A DNA stretch of 64,000 nucleotides from Vibrio japonicus (GCF_024582835.1 NZ_CP102097.1:1364001-1428000), one strand, 5' to 3'. Shown: positions 16,612-24,953, counted from the stretch's first letter. The notes: generated by a model not told the origin, from the letters alone. Made by a program: numbers and translations.

Positions 16612-18249
16612 TTATGAATTAAGGGAACACGTTTGAGTGATATCTAACGTGGAATTTCGTACCGATGACTGTATGCCGTACAAGCCTAGCAGACTATCGA
16701 ACAAGTTATCATGTGACAGATGGCCGTGATTGGCTTTATCGACCAAACAGTCGACTTTAAGGCTTTTTTGTTCTGCATATTGTGTTGGCAGCCAAAGCAG
16801 CCAAGGGACTTGAGTCTGTTCTTTAGGGGCAATCGCGTAAGGGGTCCCATGTAAATAGAGGCCACTTTCACCCAAAGACTCGCCGTGGTCGGAAATATAC
16901 GTGAGCATAACGTTGTATTTTTCGGACACTGCTTGTAGCTCATTGATCACTTTCGCGAGTACGTAGTCCGTATAAACGAGCGTATTGTCATACACATTTA
17001 AGATCTCGCGATCATTGCAATTCTCAATATCGCTACGGTTACAAGCTGGTTGAAACGGCGCAATATTATCTGGGTAACGTTGCCAATACGTTGGGCCGTG
17101 ACTTCCAATCGTATGTAAAACCAGCAGTTTGTTACCAGAGTCATCATCAATAAACGCCTTGGCATACTCCAGCATTGCGTCGTCAAAGCAGGTATTGCCG
17201 TCACATTTACTGTTGTTGAGTGAGGCGTCGACGCGTTTAATGGAGAGTCTGTCTGCTACGCCTTTGTCACCGCCATCGTTGTCAATCCAAAGCACATCTA
17301 CCCCCGCATGCTTGATGACATCAAACACATTGTCCTGATTTTGTGCGCGTTGCTTATCATAAGTTTGTTGCGATAAGTTGGAAAACATGCAAGGCACAGA
17401 GAGCGCAGTGTACGTACCGCAAGATGACACATCCTGAAAAGAAATCAGCCCCATATCTTTAGTGTAAGGATTGGTGTTTCTTTCATAACCATTGTAAGCA
17501 AAGTTCATGGCACGCGCAGTTTCACCCAATACCACAACCATTAAGGTGGGTTTACCGTTGGATGTTGGGATGACTTTGGCGTCTTCCCCTTGTGTTTTGT
17601 AGGCCAATTTTTCAGTTAAGTAAGTCTGCTTGAGGTACTTAACTCCGCTGTAGACGTGCGCGGGAATGATCATTTTATTTAGGTAGTGATTATTGCGGCC
17701 AACAGAGGCGTAGTCTTTGTAGGTTGTCATAGCAATAAGAGCAATACCAGCGATAGAAACCACCACAATACCCACTCTTGAGGCTATTGCTCCTAGCCAA
17801 GTTTTATGTGGAACAATCTTTACCATAAAGACAAAGATCGCCGGAACAATCCCTAAGCCGATTAAATAAAGAACCGTGGATATGTTGAAGTAAAAGAGTA
17901 CCTCCGATGAATTAGTTTCAAAAATACTCTCCATCATTGTCATATCAAACAACGTGTGGAAATTGATTTGAGCGTAAAGTGCGCCTGCAGAAGAGATGAG
18001 TAAAAAAGCCATAAATGGCTTAAAGAAATATGGCCAAGCAAAGAGCGAAAAAATAATAACAAACGCACAGGCAAGAAGAACAGGAGCCGTGTATGCGAAC
18101 CACGGGTCAGGAACGGTTGTACTAAGGGAGAATATTTTGCTCAGTACGGGATAATTCAACACGGTAGCGAAATAGGCCGCGCATATAAAAACTAATCCTG
18201 GCATATTCATGGATAGGCGAGGAAGTGAGAAAGTTCTGTTACCCAACAT
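16612..18249 (-). CDS. eptA: Lipid A phosphoethanolamine transferase
   Basis: A 545-residue enzyme with five N-terminal membrane helices (to about residue 175) and a periplasmic sulfatase-fold domain. VVLGETARAMNF is the metal site. SSCGT (Thr about 279) followed by LSVPCMFS holds the nucleophile. WIDNDGG, LHTIGSHGP and YISDHGESLGE provide the other zinc and substrate residues. It transfers phosphoethanolamine to lipid A, lowering surface charge and raising resistance to polymyxin and antimicrobial peptides. AGGA lies before the ATG. A perfect PmrA-type box lies 47 bases upstream, and a PmrAB-like pair is encoded immediately upstream. Confidence 0.92.
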   Translation of the reverse strand: MLGNRTFSLPRLSMNMPGLVFICAAYFATVLNYPVLSKIFSLSTTVPDPWFAYTAPVLLACAFVIIFSLFAWPYFFKPFMAFLLISSAGALYAQINFHTLFDMTMMESIFETNSSEVLFYFNISTVLYLIGLGIVPAIFVFMVKIVPHKTWLGAIASRVGIVVVSIAGIALIAMTTYKDYASVGRNNHYLNKMIIPAHVYSGVKYLKQTYLTEKLAYKTQGEDAKVIPTSNGKPTLMVVVLGETARAMNFAYNGYERNTNPYTKDMGLISFQDVSSCGTYTALSVPCMFSNLSQQTYDKQRAQNQDNVFDVIKHAGVDVLWIDNDGGDKGVADRLSIKRVDASLNNSKCDGNTCFDDAMLEYAKAFIDDDSGNKLLVLHTIGSHGPTYWQRYPDNIAPFQPACNRSDIENCNDREILNVYDNTLVYTDYVLAKVINELQAVSEKYNVMLTYISDHGESLGESGLYLHGTPYAIAPKEQTQVPWLLWLPTQYAEQKSLKVDCLVDKANHGHLSHDNLFDSLLGLYGIQSSVRNSTLDITQTCSLNS

Positions 18250-18295
18250 ATTCGGAGTTCCTTAGTAAACTATGCACCTATCTTCTCAATCGAAA

Positions 18296-18312
18296 CTTAA
18301 GATTTACTTAAG
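18296..18312 (-). promoter_or_regulatory. PmrA-type box upstream of eptA
   Basis: CTTAAG-ATTTA-CTTAAG, a perfect direct repeat of hexamers spaced by 5 bases. This fits the published PmrA-box consensus (C/T)TTAA(T/G)-N5-(C/T)TTAA(T/G). It lies 47 bases before the eptA ATG, a position suited to activation, and shares its hexamers and spacing with the box at 24826. Confidence 0.8.
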
Positions 18313-18411
18313 GAATATGATAAATTTCATAAATACTATGGTTGTAACAGCAAGCTAGTTATTGGTTTTATTCTAACTAATGTCAGGCTGGAAAATTGAC
18401 GATGAGGGAGG

Positions 18412-18440
18412 AAAGCGCTTAACCAAAGATCAAGCGCTTT
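18412..18440 (-). terminator. Hairpin after the sensor kinase gene
   Basis: AAAGCGCTT/AAGCGCTTT perfect 9-bp stem with an 11-base loop, about 20 bases after the kinase stop. It lacks a U-tract on the minus strand, so it may stabilise or partly attenuate rather than terminate. Confidence 0.35.
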
Positions 18441-18456
18441 ATTGTTTAGGGTGATG

Positions 18457-19854
18457 TTATCGCTTAAAACGCACACGGAACGTGTTTTTATCTTCGCTTC
18501 TCGGAAGTAACTCGATAGTCGCGCTGTGCAGTAAGGCGATGTCACGAGCAATCGACATTCCAAGCCCCGCACCATCGCCTTTTTCGGTGTTGGCTCGATA
18601 GAAATTATCAAACAACTTCTCTTTAGCTTCATCACTGATGTCAGGACCGGTGTCACTCACATAAATGTCGTACCACATGTCTGAGGCCAAAATGACAACA
18701 TCAATCTTACTGCCAGAGCCGGAATAGCGAATCGCATTGTCAATGAGGTTACGGAACAAAAGTCCGATCAAGAGCTCGTCACCTTGGACGGTGCACGCAT
18801 CTCCCTCCAAGCTGAGTTGTTGACCATTTCGTAACGCTAACAGTGCTAAGTCGGAGAGCGCCGATTGCAGCACCCCGTTAATATGAACGTCTTCACGTTC
18901 TAAATCGGTGATACTCTCAACCTTCGCTAACGTCAGTAATTGATGAAGTATCCGGTCTGTGCGGTCAATGCCTTGAAGGAGATTCGACAAGTCCTGTTCT
19001 AGCTGGGCTTTATCTTGGCTATTGAGGGCATTTTCTGCGTTTAACCGTAAGATAGTGAGGGGCGTTTTAATTTCGTGCGCAGCCATGCGAGTAAAACGTT
19101 TTTCACGCTGCCAAGCCTGTTCGAGTTGATCCAATAAATTGTTTAGTGTGTCTACCAGAGGAGAAAGCTCCAACGTTTGTCTGGATACATAGATGCGATC
19201 CAGTTTTTGGATACTGCGCTGAGAGATCGCTGTTCTTAGCTCAGAAATGGGTTGGAAACTCTTGCCGATAACATAGATAAGAATACCGATAAAAAGAGGG
19301 AAAAGTACAATTTGCGGCAGTACTGAAGAGAGCGTAACTTCACTGATGATTTCTTGACGTATACTGTGTTTTTCTGCCACTAAGATGTAATCGTGCTCAG
19401 AGGCGTGAAGCTGAAATACACGCCATTTGTCTTGGTTTAGTGTTTGATCGTCAAAACCAGAAAAATCAGGCGCAGGCGATAAGCTGCCAACGCTTTTATC
19501 GGAACTCCACACCATCTGATCATTTTGGAAAAACTGAAAAATAATATTTTGCTCATATGGGTGTCCATAAGGCGTATCTTGATCGTCATCCGTTCCGGAA
19601 AGTTGGCGAATGTTATCCATCCAAGATTCAAATTGATTTTGGATGGATGGATCGGTTAAGTCTGCTCCCACAGAAGATGTCGTGAGCAAAAACAACTTCG
19701 CCGTTTGTCCCAACCTTGCGTCGTAGACTTCTTGCGTTTCATGTTTTGCAAATAGGAGACTGAAGTAAAGCGAAAGCGCAATCATGACGAGGGAGAGGAG
19801 GCTAACCGTAATGATAAGGCGACGCTTGATTGAGTAGGGCGTATTACTTTTCAA
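18457..19854 (-). CDS. Sensor histidine kinase, PmrB/CarS-like
   Basis: A 465-residue membrane kinase. A first membrane helix spans residues 12-34. A periplasmic region of about 150 residues, rich in Asp (TDDDQDTPYG), may sense cations or peptides. The second membrane helix is near 185-205. The H-box is RMAAHEIKTPLT, followed by N-box NLIDNAIRYS, DTGPDIS and GAGLGMSIA. The H-box has Ile where most have Leu. It overlaps the response regulator gene by 11 bases, so the two are coupled. The PmrA-type boxes nearby make a PmrB/CarS/VprB role likely: activating lipid A modification in response to antimicrobial peptides, low pH or metals. Confidence 0.85.
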   Translation of the reverse strand: MKSNTPYSIKRRLIITVSLLSLVMIALSLYFSLLFAKHETQEVYDARLGQTAKLFLLTTSSVGADLTDPSIQNQFESWMDNIRQLSGTDDDQDTPYGHPYEQNIIFQFFQNDQMVWSSDKSVGSLSPAPDFSGFDDQTLNQDKWRVFQLHASEHDYILVAEKHSIRQEIISEVTLSSVLPQIVLFPLFIGILIYVIGKSFQPISELRTAISQRSIQKLDRIYVSRQTLELSPLVDTLNNLLDQLEQAWQREKRFTRMAAHEIKTPLTILRLNAENALNSQDKAQLEQDLSNLLQGIDRTDRILHQLLTLAKVESITDLEREDVHINGVLQSALSDLALLALRNGQQLSLEGDACTVQGDELLIGLLFRNLIDNAIRYSGSGSKIDVVILASDMWYDIYVSDTGPDISDEAKEKLFDNFYRANTEKGDGAGLGMSIARDIALLHSATIELLPRSEDKNTFRVRFKR

Positions 19855-20500
19855 TGATGTACCCCACGCCGCGAATGTTCTTGATCAACATGTTAGGGAC
19901 TTTTTTGCGTAAGTTGTGAATGTGAACTTCAATGCTGTTGTCGTTTGTACAATCGTCCCAACCATGTAGAGACTGCGCAAGTTGCTCTTTACTCATGACT
20001 CTGCCTGCATTCGTCATTAAGCTGGCGAGCAACTTGAACTCTTTACGAGTCAACTTCAAAGGTTCCTGTTGAAAGGTGATGACCTGCTCAGATAACGAGA
20101 GCGCTAAGTCGCCAACTCGGATTTGCTCATTGGCACTGCCAGACTGGCGGCGAATCAACACTCTTAAGCGCGCAAGCAACTCTTCTAGCGCGAAAGGCTT
20201 TCCGACGTATTCGTCTGCACCGCCATCTAATCCCTTTACACGATCTTGAATATCGTCACGTGCGGTTAAAATCATAACGGGTAGCTGAAAGCCAGCGCCA
20301 CGAAGCCGTTTTAGCACCTCCAGCCCGTCGATATCAGGCAGCGTTAAATCGAGGATAACGGCTGTAAATGTCTCGGTTTTCAGGGCTGCATTAACGCCGC
20401 CACCATGGGTCAGCCAGTCTACGGTAAAGCCATGGCGACTTAATGACGTCACCATGGATTGACCAAGTAAGTTGTCGTCTTCAACCAGAAGTATTCGCAT
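19844..20500 (-). CDS. OmpR-family response regulator, PmrA/CarR-like
   Basis: A 218-residue two-domain regulator. Receiver domain: acidic pair EDD near residue 7, phospho-acceptor Asp about 51 in VILDLTLPDIDG, and Lys in YVGKPFALEEL. The C-terminal winged helix contains LTRKEFKLLASLM and SIEVHIHNLRKKV. The closest named styles are PmrA/BasR and V. cholerae CarR/VprA. It should bind the CTTAAG-N5-CTTAAG boxes upstream of the operon and of eptA, giving positive feedback on its own transcription. Only 2 bases separate it from the TPR gene. Confidence 0.85.
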   Translation of the reverse strand: MRILLVEDDNLLGQSMVTSLSRHGFTVDWLTHGGGVNAALKTETFTAVILDLTLPDIDGLEVLKRLRGAGFQLPVMILTARDDIQDRVKGLDGGADEYVGKPFALEELLARLRVLIRRQSGSANEQIRVGDLALSLSEQVITFQQEPLKLTRKEFKLLASLMTNAGRVMSKEQLAQSLHGWDDCTNDNSIEVHIHNLRKKVPNMLIKNIRGVGYIIEK

Positions 20501-20502
20501 TG

Positions 20503-21135
20503 TTATTGTAAGCTCTTAAGTCGTTTTGCTATCTCTTGCTGACGGCCTTGATCGGCGAGTGGACGACCTGGACGCGGCGCAGCTTGTTGCGCTTTGGTCA
20601 GGTATCGAATCGCTTCACTTTTTCGACCTTCTTCGGCAAGGAAATCTCCATAGAAGTAGTTAGGATCAATGCCGTTAGGGTTAATTTCAAGGGCTTTTTT
20701 GAGCATCTCTTCCGCTTTTTCATCGTCACCGAATCCAAGTGGCCACCCAGGTACTTTATAGTATAACGAACCTAAGCTGGTAAATGCGGAACCATCGAGC
20801 GTTTTGGGTGCTGAATCAATCACTTTTTCAAGTAACGCTTTGGATTCTTTGACGAGTGGTAATGCACCTAAACCTCCTTTTGCGCCCGCCAAAGACGCTT
20901 TGTTTATGGCCATCCAGACCATCAACTCAGGATTACTAGGATTAATATGCATGGCTTGTGATGTGTGCATAATAGCGACTTCTAAGCACTGTTCTTGCTC
21001 ATCACTATCTTGAACTTGGTATTGGCAATGTGCCCACTCTTTTTGAATGCTTTCTAATGTGGGAACGGCCGCAAAAGCATGGCTGCTAGCAAGGATTGCG
21101 CTGATTCCGATACTTGTTATTGAAAGTGCTTTCAT
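20503..21135 (-). CDS. Periplasmic TPR-repeat protein
   Basis: 210 residues with a signal peptide (MKALSITSIGISAILASSHA-FA). Helical repeats follow, with TPR-like spacing in LEVAIMHTSQAMHINPSNPE, then KAEEMLKKALEINPNGID and EAIRYLTKAQQAAPR. It contains few Cys. It lies 11 bases after the SDR gene and 2 before the response regulator, inside the operon. The role is unknown. It may be a scaffold or a periplasmic partner of the kinase or of the export of the cluster's product. The TPR call is good and the function is open. Confidence 0.75.
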   Translation of the reverse strand: MKALSITSIGISAILASSHAFAAVPTLESIQKEWAHCQYQVQDSDEQEQCLEVAIMHTSQAMHINPSNPELMVWMAINKASLAGAKGGLGALPLVKESKALLEKVIDSAPKTLDGSAFTSLGSLYYKVPGWPLGFGDDEKAEEMLKKALEINPNGIDPNYFYGDFLAEEGRKSEAIRYLTKAQQAAPRPGRPLADQGRQQEIAKRLKSLQ

Positions 21136-21146
21136 GAACTTTACCT

Positions 21147-21953
21147 CTACTCTTCGGCTTGTTTTACGAATTTATGGATGGTTTCTTGTTGTTTGCGAAT
21201 CGAGCTCGTGACCAAATTGGGCAGCAGTTGGTTGATGCGCGCAAATAGCTTTTCTGGCCATCCTATCCATTTTGCTGGCGTTTCTTTTTTCAGCATTTTG
21301 ATGACGTGCTTAGCGACCACTTGTGGCTTGTCGCAATGGTTCCCCAGCGTCTTATTCATTTGTGTAACAAGGTCACTATTGAGCTCGGTGTTAGTCGCTC
21401 GGGGGGCAAGGTAGAGCACGCGAATGCCTGCGCCATCCATTTCCCTATCCAGAGCTTCACTGAACCTGTGTAATCCAGCTTTTGCGGCGCAGTAACTGGT
21501 GTAACCCGGGTAACCAATCGAGCCAAATGTTGAACCTATGTTCAAGATGATCCCAGGTCGGTCTAGCCACGCTAATGCGCTTTGTGTGATAAGAATCGGT
21601 GTGGTTAAGTTAAGATTGATCTCATGTTGCAGTGAATCCGCATCTCGTTGAGCCAGAAAGCGGAACTGGTTTGTCCCCGCACCATTGATCACAACGCTGA
21701 TTTTTTTGTTTTGCTGCAAGTGATCTCTGGCTTTGTTGCGCAGTAACGTTAGGCCTTCGCGTGTTGTTAGGTCAGCACATAAATATTGGTGCTCGCTAGG
21801 ATTGGGCAGCGAGTCGATTACTTCTTTCAAGCGCTCCTCATGGCGTGCGACTAATATCAGTTTCGCGCCTTGTTTGGATAGTTCCTGAGCGATGGCTTTA
21901 CCGATGCCACCAGAAGCTCCAGTGATCAACACGTATTTATTCTTCAGTTCCAT
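21147..21953 (-). CDS. Short-chain dehydrogenase/reductase
   Basis: A 268-residue SDR. It has the N-terminal TGASGGIGKAIAQEL cofactor motif, NGAG near residue 90, a catalytic Ser in NIGSTFGS, and YTSYCAAK holding Tyr-x3-Lys. The C-terminal extension of about 40 residues is basic and resembles that of the membrane-associated long-chain ketoacyl or acyl-lipid reductases in the DltE/YqjQ style. It probably reduces a keto or aldehyde group on a fatty-acid-derived intermediate made by its operon neighbours. It is spaced 9 bases from the diiron gene upstream and 11 from the TPR gene. The substrate is not known. Confidence 0.82.
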   Translation of the reverse strand: MELKNKYVLITGASGGIGKAIAQELSKQGAKLILVARHEERLKEVIDSLPNPSEHQYLCADLTTREGLTLLRNKARDHLQQNKKISVVINGAGTNQFRFLAQRDADSLQHEINLNLTTPILITQSALAWLDRPGIILNIGSTFGSIGYPGYTSYCAAKAGLHRFSEALDREMDGAGIRVLYLAPRATNTELNSDLVTQMNKTLGNHCDKPQVVAKHVIKMLKKETPAKWIGWPEKLFARINQLLPNLVTSSIRKQQETIHKFVKQAEE

Positions 21954-21962
21954 ATTCGTCTC

Positions 21963-22643
21963 CTAAGCCGCTTCAGACACGGTTGCATCTGAGAGGCTGG
22001 TGAGCATCTGGCCATAAAGTTTGTAGACCATATTGGCCGAATCTATGATGGCTTGTTGGTCGCGGCTGTCTGTCACTTTGTCCATAAGAGATTCAAAGAA
22101 CTGGATATGGTCTTGGTCAAGCACGCTATGGGAAGTGAGGTACGTCATTGCTTGATCTGGAAGACCGAGTTTATTCTTCACAAGCTGGGCAATGTGGCCA
22201 CCCACACCGACACTGGTTCCTTCCAGAACCCACACCATACCAAAGAGCGCCATCGGGTTGTGGCGGTCGATCTGGTGGTAAAGATAAGCAACCATCAATT
22301 CAATCGCTTCACCAGTACGGCCGATCCCTTGGTTGTGACGAACGAGTTCAGAATCAGCGCCACAGGCGGCAATGTCATTCAGAATCCATTCATGGTGACC
22401 TTTCTCTTCATCAATGTACTCAGCTAATGCCTCACGTACCCATTCGTGCTCAGCATCTAAGCGACCACCACATGCCATCAATAGGGGAACGGTATGTTTC
22501 ACATGGTGAAAAGCCTGAGTCAGAAACTCAATGTAAGTCGACACGTTGATCTCACCACGCTCACACGCTTGAAATATTGGTGCACTCAGCATGTTTTGTT
22601 GGGCTTCACGGGTTTGTTCTTTAAGAGTGTTAAAAAAGCTCAT
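21963..22643 (-). CDS. Heme-oxygenase-like (TenA-fold) diiron protein
   Basis: A 226-residue all-helical protein of the 'iron-containing redox enzyme' group (HDO superfamily: UndA, CADD, SznF and BesC relatives). Candidate metal residues sit where the fold places them: HHVKH near 46-50, EEKGHHEW near 79-85, VLEGTSVGVGGH near 139-150 and DQDHIQFFE near 176-183. Such enzymes use O2 to desaturate, decarboxylate or N-oxygenate amino- or fatty-acid-like substrates. Placement between an acyl ligase and an SDR suggests that it acts on a fatty acid or acyl intermediate. The reaction cannot be read from the sequence. A non-catalytic TenA-like role is the alternative. Confidence 0.75.
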   Translation of the reverse strand: MSFFNTLKEQTREAQQNMLSAPIFQACERGEINVSTYIEFLTQAFHHVKHTVPLLMACGGRLDAEHEWVREALAEYIDEEKGHHEWILNDIAACGADSELVRHNQGIGRTGEAIELMVAYLYHQIDRHNPMALFGMVWVLEGTSVGVGGHIAQLVKNKLGLPDQAMTYLTSHSVLDQDHIQFFESLMDKVTDSRDQQAIIDSANMVYKLYGQMLTSLSDATVSEAA

Positions 22644-22675
22644 GATTGATTCCTTAAATTCTTATCTACTGGAGG

Positions 22676-24151
22676 TTATTTCAATTCGATTAGCTGGTGG
22701 CTGGAGTCGATCTCTTCTCCAAGGAGCAATTGGTTCGCCCAAATTTCGATGACATCACGCTTTGGTCGCCCGTTTTCCGTGTACCAGTGGGAACATGTGC
22801 CTAAGTTGTTGGTGATGATCAGCCTTTTTATGCAGGCATAGTCGGGCAAAGTGGCATTTAACTCATGGATGTGTTCGACGATATTGTCAAAAGGCTCGAC
22901 GATGGCAGAGAGTGAAGTTTGAGCTTCACCGACAACCAGCAATTTTAAACCGGGTACAAACACCTGAGCCTGAGATTCGATCCATTCAGGAGAGATGTTT
23001 CGACCGTAGCTCGTAATAATTTGGTTTTTCTTACGCCCTAGGATATGAACAAATCCTTGCTCGTCGACTTGCCCTAAATCACCGGTTTCTAACCATTCTT
23101 GATCAAAAGGGTGGCCTAAATATCCAAGTGCTTGGTTGCCTTTGACAAGCAATTCACCATCGTCCGCCACTTTGATTTCAATATGCTCAAGTGGCGCACC
23201 GCAACTGCCGTGTTTTACTTTGTTCGGTGTGTTGAGCGCAACGACAGATGCGCACTCTGACAACCCGTAACCTTCATAAGCAGGAATACCTAAAGCGTGC
23301 GCGGCTGCCATAATTTCTGGGGCAACTCTTGCTCCTCCTACTGCGACAAATCGAAGTGACTCTGCGAAAATGGGATTCGCTTTCACCACTTGGATTAATG
23401 CCATAAGAAGTGCAGGAGTGAGCACTAAACTATTGGGTTGGTATGTGGCGAGCGCTTTTGTGAACGCTTGTGGATCGAACTGGCTTGAGCCTGTAAGCCC
23501 AACGTGTTCCCCTTGGAAGATAAAGCTTGTCACACCAAGCATCAATGGCACATAAATCCCGGTGATGTTTTCTAGTAACGTGGACAAAGGCAGTAAAACA
23601 AGATGACGCTTAACATCGACGTTCAAAGCGGAAATCAGAGAACTGGAAACGCGAAATAGATTCTCTTCACTCAAGCAAACCCCCTTTGGCGTGCCCGTTG
23701 AACCGGATGTAAACGTAATTTTAATTGTGTTCGGAAGTCGAGATGTGGTTCCAGCCGCGTATAAGCGGTATACGGGCAGAGCCTCGATTTGGCTAACTTG
23801 ATCTTCCAACTCGAACATTTCCTGCCATTCACCGATGAGTAAATCAACACTGGATTCGGAAATAATGTGCTCTACTTGTTTATTCGAAAAAAAGGTTGGA
23901 ATCGGCACAATCGGTATCTCAGCGCGCATGGCTGCCAAGTCAATCAGTGCCCACCCGACGCTATTTTCTGCACGCAGCCCAATACAGTGACCACCAAGGT
24001 TTTGTAACTGCGCCGCTATGCGTTCAATGCGTCTTACCAGGTCGGAATAGGTGATAGAAGTAGAACCATGATTACGACTGTATCCACGCAGGGCTATATG
24101 CTCAGGTGTCATCTTTGCGTGGTGATAGATTTTTTCGAGAATCCTGCTCAT
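22676..24151 (-). CDS. AMP-forming acyl-CoA synthetase/ligase
   Basis: A 491-residue ANL-family enzyme. ITFTSGSTGTPKGV is the P-loop. YGLSECASVVALN is the A5 motif. LETGDLGQVDEQGFVHILGRKKN is the A7/A8 hinge, and the C-terminal catalytic Lys is in ENGRPKRD. It activates a carboxylate as an acyl-AMP and then as a thioester or acyl donor. The substrate is probably a fatty acid. It is short for a classical FadD (about 560) and is closer to the stand-alone ligases of biosynthetic clusters. Its start is one base after the hemolysin-family gene's stop, so the two are coupled. Confidence 0.86.
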   Translation of the reverse strand: MSRILEKIYHHAKMTPEHIALRGYSRNHGSTSITYSDLVRRIERIAAQLQNLGGHCIGLRAENSVGWALIDLAAMRAEIPIVPIPTFFSNKQVEHIISESSVDLLIGEWQEMFELEDQVSQIEALPVYRLYAAGTTSRLPNTIKITFTSGSTGTPKGVCLSEENLFRVSSSLISALNVDVKRHLVLLPLSTLLENITGIYVPLMLGVTSFIFQGEHVGLTGSSQFDPQAFTKALATYQPNSLVLTPALLMALIQVVKANPIFAESLRFVAVGGARVAPEIMAAAHALGIPAYEGYGLSECASVVALNTPNKVKHGSCGAPLEHIEIKVADDGELLVKGNQALGYLGHPFDQEWLETGDLGQVDEQGFVHILGRKKNQIITSYGRNISPEWIESQAQVFVPGLKLLVVGEAQTSLSAIVEPFDNIVEHIHELNATLPDYACIKRLIITNNLGTCSHWYTENGRPKRDVIEIWANQLLLGEEIDSSHQLIELK

Positions 24152-24152
24152 T

Positions 24153-24779
24153 TTAGCCTCCGACTTTCTTATTCGCTTCTTGCTTATTCGAATCGTGGAA
24201 AATTTGGCGTAGTAGTTGGTATCCTTGGACTAAATTCCCTGCCATGACTCTCGGCTTATGTTGGTAGTAGGTTCCCCAGATTTTTTCCGCTTCAGGAACG
24301 CGATCTGCGCTTGCGTCTGCAATGACGACAGGGGTTAATCCGAGTCGCTTCATTAACGCGTGCAATGGGTCCGTTGCAGTGAAAATGCACCATTTGTAAC
24401 CTTGTTCGACGAGCTTTTCTGCCATAAGGAAAAAATGAATAGGTGAGTTACCCTGCGCAAAAGAGGCAAGCTGACCGAACTCAATGACGCTAGAGCGTTC
24501 GATGTTGACTTGAAAATGCTGGCTAAGAATGACTTCGGCTTTTTCATCAAGGTATTGCTCAAGAAAGAGTGCTTCATCACCCGCATTTCTAAAACCACAC
24601 AATGATGTGATCTTGCCGTCAATGAGTAGCGTCATAAACTCAGGCATAAAGGTGCCTAAATGGGCGTCAAAAGCTTGTTCATACCTTTTGGTAAGCTGTT
24701 GTGTAACTTGAGGCCAGAGTGGATGGTTTGGTGCGACAATTTCCAGTTTGTAATGAGATGTTGTTATTGGATGTCTCAT
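24153..24779 (-). CDS. Thermostable hemolysin (delta-VPH) family protein, GNAT-like
   Basis: A 208-residue member of the T_hemolysin family, named for the V. parahaemolyticus delta-VPH. Despite the name it has no signal peptide or pore-like segments. The fold is thought to be related to the GNAT/acyl-homoserine-lactone-synthase group. Recognisable segments are ITSLCGFRNAGDEALFLEQYL, then VIEFGQLASFAQGN and FTATDPLHALMKRLGLTPVVIADA. As first gene of a seven-gene operon with an acyl ligase, a diiron protein and an SDR, it is more likely an acyltransferase than a toxin. AAGGGG lies 6 bases before the ATG, and the PmrA-type box lies 46 bases upstream. Confidence 0.85.
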   Translation of the reverse strand: MRHPITTSHYKLEIVAPNHPLWPQVTQQLTKRYEQAFDAHLGTFMPEFMTLLIDGKITSLCGFRNAGDEALFLEQYLDEKAEVILSQHFQVNIERSSVIEFGQLASFAQGNSPIHFFLMAEKLVEQGYKWCIFTATDPLHALMKRLGLTPVVIADASADRVPEAEKIWGTYYQHKPRVMAGNLVQGYQLLRQIFHDSNKQEANKKVGG

Positions 24780-24825
24780 CGGATGCCCCTTAACTTGGTT
24801 GATAATGACAAATTAAGGTACAAAA

Positions 24826-24842
24826 CTTAAGAAACGCTTAAG
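24826..24842 (-). promoter_or_regulatory. PmrA-type box upstream of the seven-gene operon
   Basis: CTTAAG-AAACG-CTTAAG: same hexamers and the same 5-base spacing as the box before eptA. It is the only strong operator in the 110 bases between the operon start and the preceding terminator. A -10-like CATTAT lies between it and the ATG. Confidence 0.8.
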
Positions 24843-24893
24843 GAAGCGGAAAAAAGCGAAAATATTATGGGCTATGAACGTGTTACAACAAGA

Positions 24894-24920
24894 AAAGGCG
24901 AGCTTACGTTGCTCGCCTTT
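24894..24920 (-). terminator. Intrinsic terminator of the TRAP operon
   Basis: AAAGGCGAGC/GCTCGCCTTT stem with a 7-base loop and TTTTCTTG on the minus strand. It insulates the downstream PmrA-type promoter from dctPQM transcription. Confidence 0.82.
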
Positions 24921-24953
24921 GAGTTTGATATGAATGTTTATTGTAGACGTAGT

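Noticed and set aside
18412..18440. Strong terminator after the sensor kinase
   Set aside because: Good stem but no U-tract in the direction of transcription; kept only as a low-confidence hairpin.
22676..24151. AlmE-type glycine ligase of the lipid A AlmEFG system
   Set aside because: No AlmF carrier or AlmG acyltransferase gene accompanies it, and the hinge and C-terminal motifs look like a fatty acyl ligase.
24153..24779. A true secreted hemolysin toxin
   Set aside because: The family name is historical. There is no signal peptide or amphipathic pore segment, and the gene leads a biosynthesis-like operon.
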